From: CAYUYV01 sp964561475
GTDB taxonomy: Bacteria; Pseudomonadota; Alphaproteobacteria; JAJFIK01
Assembly (NCBI GenBank): GCA_964561475.1
Contig: CAZLPU010000024.1
Coordinates: 1 to 64,000 of the forward strand
Length of the DNA: 64,000 bases
Reading direction: 5' to 3'
A model generated the notes under the pieces. It worked only from the letters and a program-made list of their open reading frames with translations, had not been told where the DNA came from and did no database searches. The position numbers and the translations under genes were made by a program. Shown here one piece after another: positions 26,863 through 35,962 of the stretch. Within the stretch, counting starts at the first letter, position 1. Each line of letters begins with the position of its first letter.

Positions 26863-27208
26863 GAGACCTCTCCTTGAGCGTTGGGCGACGGTGTTTCGAA
26901 CCGCTCGCACCCTACCAGAAAATTCGTAGAATGGGTCGCGCGCAACATTGGAATGGCCCTCGCGTGCTTGAAGCAAAACGGGCTTTGAACAAAACAAGAA
27001 CGACAGGAGAGGGGCGGCGCGCGTGCGTCATGGCTTCAACGGTCACCGTACTTATCAAGCAAGAGTGTAGAAACCACAGCCGGATTTGATCCAAGGGATT
27101 TCCGGATGAATGGCAGACTTCTCTGGCACCGGCGGGCCATGGGAAGGGCCGCCCGGCCGGGGTCCTGTCGGAGGATTTGATTTGTACGGTGAGAACCCAA
27201 GGGGCGGC

Positions 27209-27580
27209 ATGTTTGCCCAATTCAAACGGGGCATCTTTTTCGTCCTGGGCCTGACCATGATGGCGGTGGGTTTCATCAGCGTGTTTCTGCCGATCATGCC
27301 CACGGTGCCCTTCATCATTATTGCCGGATGGAGTTTTGCCCGATCCTCGCCCAGGGCGGAGCGGTGGCTTCTGGAACACAAATGGTTCGGACCCATGCTG
27401 CGGGCCTGGCGGGAGCGCGGTGCGGTGCCCCGGAATATCAAGATCCTTGCCGTGGCGGGTCTGTCCGTTGGGTATGGGTTCTTCTGGTTCGCGGTCCAGC
27501 CCGGCTGGGCGGTGGCGGCGATGGTGGCTGTGGTGATGATTGGTGTAGGACTGTATGTGGTGACGCGTCCGTCGGCATGA
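27209..27580 (+). CDS. DUF454 (YbaN) family membrane protein
   Basis: Small inner-membrane protein of unknown function, 123 residues with three or four hydrophobic segments. The conserved block GFISVFLPIMPTVPFIIIAG followed by SFARSSPRAERWLLEHKWFGP is the DUF454 signature. I choose the ATG at 27209, which has AAGGGGCGG just upstream and gives the usual family length. An upstream ATG at 27110 would add a Gly/Pro-rich leader. The 26863-27208 gap otherwise shows nothing recognisable. Confidence 0.85.
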   Translation: MFAQFKRGIFFVLGLTMMAVGFISVFLPIMPTVPFIIIAGWSFARSSPRAERWLLEHKWFGPMLRAWRERGAVPRNIKILAVAGLSVGYGFFWFAVQPGWAVAAMVAVVMIGVGLYVVTRPSA

Positions 27581-27658
27581 GCATGCCACCGCTGCCGCCT
27601 GCGGAAATCACGCCACGCGCCGTCGACACGCTGTCTTGGAAAACAGGGAAGACCTTCC

Positions 27659-28162
27659 ATGATCCTGCGCGCTGCCCGCCCCGCCGATGGGCCCACGCTC
27701 GAACGTTGGATGCAGAAGCCCCATGTGATCGCGGCCACGGGCGGGGATTTCGATGATGTGGACTGGGGGGTGGAATTTGCCCGGACCGTGGATTGGCGCG
27801 AGCAGCTCATCGCCGAAGTGGACGGACGGCCCACGGGCTACATCGAGATCTACGACCCGGCGCTCGAGGAGACCCATTACTGGGGCGACGTGGCCCAAAA
27901 CCTCCGTGCCCTGGATATCTGGATCGGGGAGGAGGCTGATCTGGGCAAGGGCTACGGCACGACGATGATGGAGCTTGCCCTGGAGCGCTGTTTCGCGCCA
28001 GCCGCCGTGACCGCCGTCCTCATCGATCCCCTGGCCAGCAACACAAAGGCTCATCCCTTCTATGAGCGGCTGGGCTTCCGCAAGCTGCGGGAGCAGGTTT
28101 TCAATGATGTGCCCTGCATCATTTATGAACTGACCAGGGCACGGTGGGACTCCGCACACTGA
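27659..28162 (+). CDS. GNAT-family acetyltransferase (AacC/IucB-like)
   Basis: Acetyl-CoA-dependent acetyltransferase with the acetyl-CoA loop in GEEADLGKGYGTTMMELAL and the C-terminal strand-helix LIDPLASNTKAHPFYERLGF. This pattern is shared with aminoglycoside 6'-acetyltransferases and siderophore acyltransferases, but resistance cannot be claimed from sequence. 167 residues, AGGGAAGA before the ATG. It may be transcribed with the DUF454 gene 78 bp upstream. Confidence 0.87.
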   Translation: MILRAARPADGPTLERWMQKPHVIAATGGDFDDVDWGVEFARTVDWREQLIAEVDGRPTGYIEIYDPALEETHYWGDVAQNLRALDIWIGEEADLGKGYGTTMMELALERCFAPAAVTAVLIDPLASNTKAHPFYERLGFRKLREQVFNDVPCIIYELTRARWDSAH

Positions 28163-28240
28163 AGCACGACCGGCACTGTTCGCAGGCACCCTGATGCCGT
28201 TGCAAGTTGGGGAGTCATCGCGATCATCCAGCTTTTTGGG

Positions 28241-28269
28241 TTGCAAACATACCAACTGGTCGGTATTGT
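28241..28269 (+). promoter_or_regulatory. Promoter with embedded TetR-type operator
   Basis: TTGCAA (28241-28246) and TATTGT (28264-28269) are 17 bp apart and fit -35 and -10 boxes. The inverted repeat ATACC-N8-GGTAT (28249-28266) fills the spacer, extended by ACA and TGT arms. The position, overlapping the promoter of the tetR-like gene 22 bp downstream, suggests self-repression. Confidence 0.65.
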
Positions 28270-28290
28270 TCTGTCAGTTGGGAGTGAGCG

Positions 28291-28950
28291 ATGGCCAAAA
28301 AGACCGGGGCGGGGTCCCGTGCCGGGAACGCCCGGGAAAAATTGCTGGACGCTGCGGTCGCCGTCATCCGGGCCCAGGGTTACACGGCGACGACGGTGGA
28401 CGACCTGTGCCGCGCCGCCGGTGTCACCAAGGGCGCCTTTTTCCACCACTTCCGCAGCAAGGACGATCTTGCTGTGGCGGCCGCGCAGTACTGGTCCGCG
28501 ATCACGGGAGCGCTGTTCCAGTCCGCTCCGTATCATGAGCATGATGACCCGCTGGACCGGGTGCTGGCCTATGTGGATTTCCGCCGGTCGTTGCTGGCCG
28601 GGGAGATTCCGGAGTTCACCTGTCTTGTGGGGACGATGATCCAGGAGACCTATGGGTCCCATGCGGAGATCCGGGCTGCCTGCGGCGAAAGCATCTGCGG
28701 CCACGCGGCGACCCTTGAGGCGGACATTGAAGCGGCCATGGGTGAGCGGACGATCAGTGGAGACTGGAGCGCGGCAAGTCTTGCGCTTCATACCCAGGCA
28801 GTTCTTCAGGGTGCATTCATTCTGGCCAAGGCGACAGGGGATGTCGCCGCGGCCCGTGACAGTGTCGATCATCTGCGCCGCTACATTGAACTGCTGTTCG
28901 GCAGCGAGAACACTGAAGAAATCGGTACAAAGAAGGGCGATGGGCGATGA
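28291..28950 (+). CDS. TetR/AcrR family transcriptional regulator
   Basis: Ligand-responsive repressor. The N-terminal helix-turn-helix is at residues 14-60 (LDAAVAVIRAQGYTATTVDDLC, then GVTKGAFFHHFRSKDDL). The C-terminal ligand domain begins with YWSAITGALF and includes GTMIQETYGSHAEIRAAC. It is the first gene of an operon: its stop overlaps the next start by 4 bp (28947-28950). A palindrome in its own promoter is the likely operator. GGAG lies 6 bp before the ATG. Confidence 0.93.
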   Translation: MAKKTGAGSRAGNAREKLLDAAVAVIRAQGYTATTVDDLCRAAGVTKGAFFHHFRSKDDLAVAAAQYWSAITGALFQSAPYHEHDDPLDRVLAYVDFRRSLLAGEIPEFTCLVGTMIQETYGSHAEIRAACGESICGHAATLEADIEAAMGERTISGDWSAASLALHTQAVLQGAFILAKATGDVAAARDSVDHLRRYIELLFGSENTEEIGTKKGDGR

Positions 28951-29450
28951 CAGACCAGTCGAAAGTGCGGACCTGCCTGTGGTTCAACGGGCAGGCGGAA
29001 GAGGCGGCAACTTTCTATGTCTCTCTGCTTCCGGGCAGCCATATCGAAACCATGAGCAGACCGATACCGGATCAGCCGGTTCTGGTGGTGGAGTTCACCC
29101 TCGCCGGGGCACCTTACATGATCCTCAATGGTGGTGCCATCGAAGGCAGCCCGAAAATGAGTCATTCGGCGGCGGCGTCCATTTCCGTGCTGACAGAAAA
29201 TCAGGCCGAAACGGACAGGCTCTGGGCCGCGCTGACCCGAGAAGGTGGTGAGGCTGGGCGGTGCGGCTGGTTGAAAGACCGGTATGGGGTGTCCTGGCAG
29301 ATTGTTCCGGCCGTCCTGCCTCGTCTCTTAAACTCGGAAGACAGGACAGCGGCGGCACGAACCCATCAGGCCATGATGGCCATGGGCAAGATCGAGATCG
29401 CCGCTCTCGAGGCGGCATTCGCCGGCAACAAGGAGGCGCGAACACAATGA
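28947..29450 (+). CDS. VOC-fold protein, PhnB/3-demethylubiquinone methyltransferase-like
   Basis: Vicinal-oxygen-chelate superfamily protein of the PhnB type (CLWFNGQAEEAATFYVSLLPGS, PYMILNGGA, DRYGVSWQIVP). The enzyme activity of this branch is generally unproven; the old methyltransferase label is a domain name. 167 residues. It overlaps both the tetR-like gene and the next VOC gene by ATGA, so the three are translationally coupled. Confidence 0.87.
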   Translation: MTDQSKVRTCLWFNGQAEEAATFYVSLLPGSHIETMSRPIPDQPVLVVEFTLAGAPYMILNGGAIEGSPKMSHSAAASISVLTENQAETDRLWAALTREGGEAGRCGWLKDRYGVSWQIVPAVLPRLLNSEDRTAAARTHQAMMAMGKIEIAALEAAFAGNKEARTQ

Positions 29451-29926
29451 GCACGAACCCAAAGACATCCCCGGATCCTGTGGTTCCCGCCGTGGTCCCT
29501 TATCTGGTATGCGCCAATGCCATGGAGGCCATCGCGTTCTACAAAGAGGCTTTCGGTGCGCAAGAGGTGATGGCGATTCCCGGTGCGGACGGCAAGCTCA
29601 TGCATGCCACGCTGACCATCAACGGCTCCACAGTGATGCTGACGGAGGAAAATCCCGAATACGGCGCCAAGGCGCCAGGGACCTTGGGCGGAACACCGGT
29701 CAGCATTCACCTTGTTGTGCCCGATGCGGATGCCACGGCCGAACGGGCGGTGAAGGCCGGCGCCACCATGCTGATGCCCCTTGAGGATGCCTTCTGGGGC
29801 GACCGGTTCGGCATGCTGCAAGATCCCTACGGGCACCAATGGGCGGTGGTCACGCCACAGAAGGTCTTGAGCGAGACGGAAATGCGGGAAGCGGCCAAAG
29901 CGTACAGCGCGGGTTTGAAAGCATAA
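29447..29926 (+). CDS. VOC-fold protein (glyoxalase/bleomycin-resistance family)
   Basis: Second VOC protein of the operon, about 159 residues. AVVPYLVCANAMEAIAFYKEAFGA is the first beta-alpha module, and WGDRFGMLQDPYGHQWAV carries the family's C-terminal metal-site region. It resembles PhnB-like proteins more than true lactoylglutathione lyases. Start and stop contacts (ATGA with the previous gene) show coupling; the substrate is unknown. Confidence 0.88.
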   Translation: MSTNPKTSPDPVVPAVVPYLVCANAMEAIAFYKEAFGAQEVMAIPGADGKLMHATLTINGSTVMLTEENPEYGAKAPGTLGGTPVSIHLVVPDADATAERAVKAGATMLMPLEDAFWGDRFGMLQDPYGHQWAVVTPQKVLSETEMREAAKAYSAGLKA

Positions 29927-29967
29927 CTTTGTGGATCAGCCAATCATCAGCAAGGGGAGCGCCTGCC

Positions 29968-30384
29968 ATGCGGGTCATGGTTCTTGTCAAGGCAACGAAA
30001 GACAGCGAGGCCGGGGTCATGCCCACGCCGGATCTGATCGCGGCCATGGGCCGGTTCAATGAAGAACTGGTCAAGGCGGGCATCATGGTGACGGGCGACG
30101 GGCTGCGGCCCTCCGCCCAGGGCAAGCGGGTGGCCTTTGACGGCAATGAGCGGATTGTTTCCGAAGGTCCTTTCGCGGTCACCAATGAGCTGGTGGCCGG
30201 GTTCTGGCTCTGGACCGTGCGGGACATGGATGAAGCGGTCGCCTGGGTGAAGCGGTGCCCCAACCCCATGCCGGGGCCAAGCGAGATCGAGATCCGGCCC
30301 CTTTATGAGGAGGCGGACTTTGTTCAGACCGGTGCGGACAATCCGGCAGGGCAGGTACCGAAAACACCCGGCGTGACGCCATGA
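29968..30384 (+). CDS. YciI-like (YCII/DGPF domain) protein
   Basis: Small ferredoxin-like-fold protein of the YCII family (MRVMVLVKATKDSEAG, then DGPF-equivalent VSEGPFAVTNELVAGFWLW). Such proteins are often encoded beside extracytoplasmic-function sigma factors or VOC proteins; their reaction is unknown. 138 residues, with AAGGGGAG 8 bp before the ATG. It closes the tetR-VOC-VOC operon, 41 bp after the previous stop. Confidence 0.88.
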   Translation: MRVMVLVKATKDSEAGVMPTPDLIAAMGRFNEELVKAGIMVTGDGLRPSAQGKRVAFDGNERIVSEGPFAVTNELVAGFWLWTVRDMDEAVAWVKRCPNPMPGPSEIEIRPLYEEADFVQTGADNPAGQVPKTPGVTP

Positions 30385-30442
30385 CCTCTGCGGATGGCTT
30401 CGAGTGTGCCGTCCTGACAGCGGACAAGGATTTCCCTTCGTA

Positions 30443-30480
30443 GAAAACAAAAAACAGCCGGGCCCACTTGAGCCCGGCTG
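30443..30480 (-). terminator. Rho-independent terminator of the betaine methyltransferase operon
   Basis: CAGCCGGGC (30455-30463) pairs exactly with GCCCGGCTG (30472-30480). On the minus strand the stem is followed by TTTTTTGTTTTC, so it terminates the leftward methyltransferase operon 29 bp after its last stop. On the plus strand there is no T-run. Confidence 0.9.
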
Positions 30481-30508
30481 TCAGAGAACGGCCAAAACTG
30501 TGCCGCTG

Positions 30509-31348
30509 TTACTTTGGCTTATCGTAGCTGAGAATACCCCAGGTCAGCCAGCCAGCGAGGCCGCCATCAACCCAGGCTTTCAGCCCATCAATCATGCCGT
30601 CAATATAGGCCTCGGAAACCTCGCCCTTGAGGTGGTCCCGCCGGGCAATGAGGTCCTCGCGCACCCGGGCATAGTGGGTGGGGAGCTGTTCGGCCATTTC
30701 TTCCCGGGGACCCACTTTCAGACCCGCGGCCTGGGCCACCTCGTCGTAGTAGGCGATGGAGCCCAGACTGGAGAGGTGGATACGGTCGTAGATGGGCCTG
30801 AGCTTGTCCGCGGGGGCATCCGGGGTCTGCATGATATCCGTGAAGATCATCCGTCCACCGGGCTTCATCGTACGGGCTGCTTCATGGAAGATCCTGGCCC
30901 GGTCCGAACCGTGGAGAAACGAATCCTGGGACCACACCACGTGGAAGAGACCGTCTTCCGTGGGCACATCATCGAAGGATCCGTGACGGACGTCGATGCG
31001 CGAAGACAGGCCCGCGTCCTCATTCTTGCGGCGGTTCAGGATGTTCTGGGTCTCGGAAATGTTTACACAGACCACTTCCGCGCCCCGTTCCTTCGCGAGC
31101 CAGCGGGCCGCGCCGCCATAGCCCGCCCCAAGGTCAAGCACCTTGAGACGGTCATCGGTGTCGGGAATATAATCGGCAATCCGCTCGACCGTGCGCCGGC
31201 TGGCCTCGGCAATGGCCTCACCCGGGGTGCCGTAGATACCCACATGGATATCCTCGCCACCCCAGATCGTCGAGTAGAACCGGTCCGCGTCGTCGCTGTC
31301 GTAATAGGATTCCGCGACATCCGGTTTGGACTGATTAATTGACACTGG
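30509..31348 (-). CDS. Sarcosine/dimethylglycine N-methyltransferase
   Basis: SAM-dependent enzyme carrying out the last one or two methylations from sarcosine or dimethylglycine to glycine betaine. DADRFYSTIWGGEDIHVGIY near the start is diagnostic of this group, with the SAM loop VLDLGAGYGGAARWLA and the WSQDSFLHG stretch. I prefer the GTG start at 31346-31348, because GGAG sits 7 bp before it and homologues begin near there; an ATG at 31363 is five codons upstream. Either start overlaps the end of the glycine methyltransferase gene, so the two are coupled. Confidence 0.9.
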   Translation of the reverse strand, partial: PVSINQSKPDVAESYYDSDDADRFYSTIWGGEDIHVGIYGTPGEAIAEASRRTVERIADYIPDTDDRLKVLDLGAGYGGAARWLAKERGAEVVCVNISETQNILNRRKNEDAGLSSRIDVRHGSFDDVPTEDGLFHVVWSQDSFLHGSDRARIFHEAARTMKPGGRMIFTDIMQTPDAPADKLRPIYDRIHLSSLGSIAYYDEVAQAAGLKVGPREEMAEQLPTHYARVREDLIARRDHLKGEVSEAYIDGMIDGLKAWVDGGLAGWLTWGILSYDKPK

Positions 31349-32159
31349 TTTTCTCCGCGACATGAATGTAGAAGTCCGGATCGCCATCGTCATATTCCGC
31401 CTGGAAATCACCATAGGTGCGCACCTGGCTGAAACCCGCCTCCAGAAGGAGATTGCGCACATAGCGCTTGCGCAGGGGGAACATGTTCAGATTGTAGACG
31501 CTGCCGTCGGGGAAGGTGTAGCGGAACCGGGCGAGGCCGTCGTCGATATATTCCGGCTCCGCCGTAACGTCCTGGCCGCAGTAGTAGTATTTGTGCTTCG
31601 TGGAAAAGCCGTCGTCCATGATCACGTCGTAGTTGCGGTGATCCATGATCAGGACACCATCATGTTTCAAGGCAGCATAGAATTCCGCCAGCGCCCGGCG
31701 GCGGTCCATCTCGTCGTGGAGATGGGTGAAGGAATTGCCCAGACAGATGATGGCGTCATACTTGCCCTTGATGTCCCGGTTCAGCCAGCGCCAGTCCGCC
31801 TGGCAGATTTTCAGGATTTGATCGTATTTCTGGCCATTGGCGAAGGCCTTGGCCAGCATCTCCGCGCTGCCGTCCACACTGGTGACATCGAAGCCTTCCC
31901 GCATCAGGCGGACGGAGTGGAAGCCTGTACCCGTGGCCACATCCAGGATGGAGTGTTTGCCGCGGCCCCGCAGAATGTCCACGAAGAAGCGCCCCTCACC
32001 CTGGGACCGCTGATCCCAATCAATGAGTGAGTCCCACTTCTCAACGAAGGTCTCAATGTATTCCTCTCGGTAATGATCGGATTCCCGCACCTCGGTCGGG
32101 TTCTCGCCATAATTCTGGCTCGGGGTGGCGCTTCGGGCCTCCGTGCTCTTCGTCGACAT
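31335..32159 (-). CDS. Glycine/sarcosine N-methyltransferase
   Basis: First enzyme of the three-step SAM-dependent route from glycine to glycine betaine, a compatible solute route of halophiles. The 274 residues include REEYIETFVEKWDSLIDWD, the SAM motif ILDVATGTGFHSVRLM, CLGNSFTHLHDE and DHRNYDVIMDDG, all characteristic of bacterial GSMT. A GGAGG precedes the ATG. It is the first gene of the operon; the second methyltransferase follows with an overlap and a strong terminator closes it. Confidence 0.92.
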   Translation of the reverse strand: MSTKSTEARSATPSQNYGENPTEVRESDHYREEYIETFVEKWDSLIDWDQRSQGEGRFFVDILRGRGKHSILDVATGTGFHSVRLMREGFDVTSVDGSAEMLAKAFANGQKYDQILKICQADWRWLNRDIKGKYDAIICLGNSFTHLHDEMDRRRALAEFYAALKHDGVLIMDHRNYDVIMDDGFSTKHKYYYCGQDVTAEPEYIDDGLARFRYTFPDGSVYNLNMFPLRKRYVRNLLLEAGFSQVRTYGDFQAEYDDGDPDFYIHVAEKTSVN

Positions 32160-32919
32160 GCTGCCTCCAGTGGTTGCGAATAAGGCTAGTGTTACAAGTA
32201 GCGCTCGCGTCGCGAACAGAGTCGCGGAACCAGCGTCAGCCCGTCGGGTGCAGTTGGCCTGCCCAGGTTTTTCGTTTTCAGATCGTGCGCGTTACAAGCA
32301 GCAGCCAGAACCCACATTGGCGGGCTCTCTTGCTGACAGGTCGGAGCCAGAAGTCCCGGTGCAGGGAGCACCAAGATTGTGAAACGCGCAGCCGCAGCGG
32401 CATCACACCTGGATCGGGGTGATTTCGGTAGAGTTGATGCACCGCCGCGCAAAAGACGGGTTGCTTGGGTGTTCACACGATGGGGAGACTATAGACCACA
32501 TCTCAGAAATTGCCAAATGGCGGCATGCACGGTGTGGTTCCTCAGAATTTGTGCAGACGTTTCGTGCTCTCAATGTCTGCCTTATCACCTGGATTGCGAT
32601 CTGATTTTCTCAGACGCGAAGACATGGTTTTCTTGCCGGAACTCTTTCCAATATTTATGGAAAGTACCCGGGACAGATGTTTTTTCTGACGGCGCTCGAG
32701 CGCACCTCCTGCGCGAGCCAGGCTGTATCCCGCCGGATTGGCGGGCGGCCATCGAGGGTGGCTCCCGGTGCGACGGATTGGGGCGATTTCTGGTGGGAAA
32801 TCAGGATCGTTAAGACCGTGTTTCCGGATCGCAGTTGTCCTGGGCGGGGGCTCGTATAGGATGCCCCCCGATTTGCAGACCGAGAAGCGCCCGTCGCGTG
32901 GCGCGTGGAGGGACGACCC
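32160..32919. promoter_or_regulatory. Control region upstream of the betaine operon, with a repeated box
   Basis: No supported gene in 760 bp. GTTACAAGTAGC (32191-32202) and GTTACAAGCAGC (32291-32302) are near-identical boxes exactly 100 bp apart upstream of the glycine methyltransferase gene. The part from about 32400 to 32680 looks lower in GC than its surroundings, and short frames on both strands match nothing I know. Confidence 0.45.
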
Positions 32920-34149
32920 ATGGGCTGGCGGAGCATTGTGAGCGTAATCCTGGTGCTTGTGCTGGGCTTTGCCGCGTTTGTCGGGTTCCAATGGTACCGG
33001 TGGAGCGGATTTGTCGCCGGGCTGCGGCCCGACGGGTCTTTCGCCGAGACAACGCCGCCCCCCGCGCCGGATTACGCCGACGCCGGCGCCTGGGCCGTCA
33101 CACCGTCAGAGCCGGGTAAATCCCGTCTTGTGCCCCAGACGCCGGAAGCCAGCCCACCGCGCTTTGTTGTGGAGGATGTGGATGTGTTTTTTATTCATCC
33201 GACCACCTATTACGGCGGTGACTACTGGAATGCACCTTACGATGAACCCCGGGCCAGTGAGGGTGTCGATGAACTGGTGATCCCGTCCCAGGCCAGTATT
33301 TTTGCGGGTTGCTGCCGTGTCTTTGCGCCCCGGTACCGGCAATCTGGTCTCCATGCGTTTCTGGCACCGTCCAAGGACGGACGATCGGCGCTGGATCTGG
33401 CCTATGAGGACGTGAAGCGGGCGTTTCAACATTATCTCGAGGCGGAGAGCAACGGGCGTCCGTTCATCATTGCCAGTCATAGTCAGGGTACGGCCCATGC
33501 GCTGCGCCTTGTGGAGGATATGATCGACGGAACGGACCTGGGCGCGCGGATGGTTGCCGCCTATCTGATCGGATTCCGCGTGCCGGAGGCCAAGCTCGGG
33601 GTGACCCTGAACACTGTCGCGCCCTGCGAACGGGCCGGTGACACGGGCTGTTTCGTCGCCTGGGACACCTATGGGGAAAATGGCGGGCCGAACCGAGTGG
33701 TCGACACCACGGAGCACTGGTATCCGACGGCGGACGGAACCGGACAGTGGCTGGCACTTGGAGAAAGTCTGCCGGTCTGCGTCAATCCGATCTCGTGGAC
33801 CCGGGACGGGGGCCGGACACCGGCGGACCAGCACCAGGGGGCGGTCAGCATCGATCTTGAGGGGCTGGATGAGGGTGAAAATCTGTTCGGCGCCGATGAG
33901 CCCCTGGGTCTGAACACGGTGGCCTTGTCGCCGCCCTACCGGGGCACCCTGGAAGCACAGTGCAAGGACGATGGCTATCTTTATGTCTCGGAAACGGTCC
34001 CGGCCTCCTTCGACCAGGGCACCCTGCCGGGGCGCAATTTGCATAATCACGATTACGGCCTGTTCCACATGGATATCCGGAGCAATCTGCGCCAGCGCAT
34101 CCGCGCCTATCTGGGCGACGACCTCGCGGCACTGAGCCACGACCGGTAA
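32920..34149 (+). CDS. DUF3089 alpha/beta-hydrolase-like protein
   Basis: Predicted lipase/esterase-type protein anchored by an N-terminal membrane segment (VSVILVLVLGFAAFVGF). The DUF3089 core is clear: DVFFIHPTTYYGG, FAPRYRQ, then the nucleophile elbow IIASHSQGT with Ser188. The C-terminal HNHDYGLFHMDIR holds candidate catalytic His. 409 residues. GGAGGG precedes the ATG at 32920. The substrate is unknown. Confidence 0.87.
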   Translation: MGWRSIVSVILVLVLGFAAFVGFQWYRWSGFVAGLRPDGSFAETTPPPAPDYADAGAWAVTPSEPGKSRLVPQTPEASPPRFVVEDVDVFFIHPTTYYGGDYWNAPYDEPRASEGVDELVIPSQASIFAGCCRVFAPRYRQSGLHAFLAPSKDGRSALDLAYEDVKRAFQHYLEAESNGRPFIIASHSQGTAHALRLVEDMIDGTDLGARMVAAYLIGFRVPEAKLGVTLNTVAPCERAGDTGCFVAWDTYGENGGPNRVVDTTEHWYPTADGTGQWLALGESLPVCVNPISWTRDGGRTPADQHQGAVSIDLEGLDEGENLFGADEPLGLNTVALSPPYRGTLEAQCKDDGYLYVSETVPASFDQGTLPGRNLHNHDYGLFHMDIRSNLRQRIRAYLGDDLAALSHDR

Positions 34150-34438
34150 TCCCGCCCAGGGCGCCTTCCGGCCCGCGCACCGCCGGGAGCCCCGCGCCTT
34201 TCCCCTGTAGATCTTCTCTTCCGCCCGGGGCAGCCCCCAGCATGCGGGGTTTTGCGCCCTGGATGCACCCATGTCATCCTTTTCGCCAGTCACCGGAAGC
34301 CGTTCGCGGTGCGTGCCATGATCTGGATCAAGGACGCCGGGTCCATGGCTTGGACAATCGCATCATGACGCCTTGCGGTATTGGCCACGGACTGGGGCAG
34401 AAATGATGGCCAGACAGGGTGGAACGGGAGGGAAAGAG

Positions 34439-35962
34439 ATGACGTTGCTCAAAAGCATCAAGACCCTGGCGACAGGCACGAAAGCCGCTGCGCCGGAGCC
34501 TGCGGACTATTTCGATATGCTGATTGTCGGTGCAGGGATTTCCGGGATCGGACTTGCATGCCACATCCAGCAGCAATGTCCGGGCAAGTCCTATGTGCTT
34601 CTGGAAAACCAGGAGACGTTCGGGGGCACCTGGCACACCCATAAATATCCCGGCACCCGCTCGGACAGCGACCTCTACACCTTCGGCTATCGGTTCAAGC
34701 CCTGGAAAGGGCAGCCGATCGCCGGGCGTCAGGCCATTCTCGACTATCTTCAGGAGACCATCGACGAGCATGATCTTGCGCCCCACATCCGGTACCGGCA
34801 CACCATCAAGACGGCCCGGTGGTCATCGGATGCAAAGCTTTGGACCCTGGAGGTCGACCGGGGCGACACGGGCGAGCGGGTGATCCTGAAGGGCAAATAC
34901 CTGCTGATGTGCCAGGGATACTACCGGCATTCGGAAGGCTACACCCCCAACTGGCCGGGCATGGAGCGGTTTCAGGGGCAGATCGTCCACCCCCAGACCT
35001 GGCCCGAAGACCTCGACTATAAGGGCAAGCGGGTTCTGGTGATCGGGTCCGGGGCGACGGCGGCCACCATCATTCCGGCGATGGCGGATGACTGTGAGCA
35101 TGTCACCATGCTTCAGCGTTCCCCCACCTATTTCGCGCCGGGGGAGAACCGGAACGAGTTGGCGGACACCCTGCGGGAGCTGGATATTCCCGAGGAGTGG
35201 GTTCATGAAATTGTCCGTAAAAAGATCCTCCATGATCAGAAGGAAATCACCCGCCGGTCCTTCGAGGAGCCGGACAGTCTGCGCAAGGAGCTGATGGACG
35301 GCGCCCGGTTGTTCCTCGGGGAGGAATTCGACGTAGACACCCATTTCAATCCAAGCTACCGCCCCTGGCGCCAGCGCCTTGCCTTCGTGCCCGACGGGGA
35401 TCTGTTCAAGGGGATCCGGCAGGGCAAGGTCTCCGTGGTCACGGACCACATCGTGACGTTCACGGAGAAAGGCGTTCTGGTGGAGTCCGGGGAGGATATC
35501 GAGGCGGATATCATCGTCACCGCCACCGGGTTCAACATGAATGTGCTCGGGGATATTGCCTTCACCGTGGACGGTGCGCCGGTGGACATGGCCAAGTCGG
35601 TGACCTATCGGGGTTTCATGTACACGGGCCTGCCCAATCTGATCTGGGTGTTCGGTTATCTGCGCACAAGCTGGACCATGCGGGTCGATCTGATTGCGGA
35701 CTTTTTCTGCCGCCTCGTCAATCACATGGACGAGAAGGGCGTGGACATGGTGGTCCCCCAGCTGCGCCCGGAAGAGCACAACATGCCCACCCTGCCCTTC
35801 ATTGATCCTGAAAACTTCAATGCGGGCTACATCATGCGCAAGATCGAGGTCATGCCCAAACAGGGCGACCATGAGCCCTGGACCTTCTCCCAGGACTATT
35901 ATTCGGAGAAGGATGAACTGCCCGCGGCAGATCTTGAGGACGGGTCACTGGTCTACAAGTGA
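34439..35962 (+). CDS. Flavin-containing (Baeyer-Villiger type) monooxygenase
   Basis: FAD- and NADPH-dependent enzyme that inserts oxygen into ketones or oxidises S/N centres. The FAD loop GAGISG is at residues 31-36 and the second Rossmann loop GSGATA at 203-208. Between them the Baeyer-Villiger fingerprint FQGQIVHPQTWP (178-189) is complete. It resembles the EthA-like branch (FGGTWHTHKYPGTRSD). 507 residues. The ATG at 34439 follows GGGAGGGAAAGAG; upstream frame extension is unsupported. It is monocistronic. Confidence 0.92.
   Translation: MTLLKSIKTLATGTKAAAPEPADYFDMLIVGAGISGIGLACHIQQQCPGKSYVLLENQETFGGTWHTHKYPGTRSDSDLYTFGYRFKPWKGQPIAGRQAILDYLQETIDEHDLAPHIRYRHTIKTARWSSDAKLWTLEVDRGDTGERVILKGKYLLMCQGYYRHSEGYTPNWPGMERFQGQIVHPQTWPEDLDYKGKRVLVIGSGATAATIIPAMADDCEHVTMLQRSPTYFAPGENRNELADTLRELDIPEEWVHEIVRKKILHDQKEITRRSFEEPDSLRKELMDGARLFLGEEFDVDTHFNPSYRPWRQRLAFVPDGDLFKGIRQGKVSVVTDHIVTFTEKGVLVESGEDIEADIIVTATGFNMNVLGDIAFTVDGAPVDMAKSVTYRGFMYTGLPNLIWVFGYLRTSWTMRVDLIADFFCRLVNHMDEKGVDMVVPQLRPEEHNMPTLPFIDPENFNAGYIMRKIEVMPKQGDHEPWTFSQDYYSEKDELPAADLEDGSLVYK

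Noticed and set aside
27659..28162. Aminoglycoside 6'-acetyltransferase
   Set aside because: Shares the GNAT pattern, but so do siderophore and other acetyltransferases; no resistance context.
32379..32820. Possible decayed transposase or gene remnant upstream of the DUF3089 gene
   Set aside because: Lower GC and open frames on both strands caught the eye, but no frame matches a transposase or any family and no inverted-repeat ends were found.
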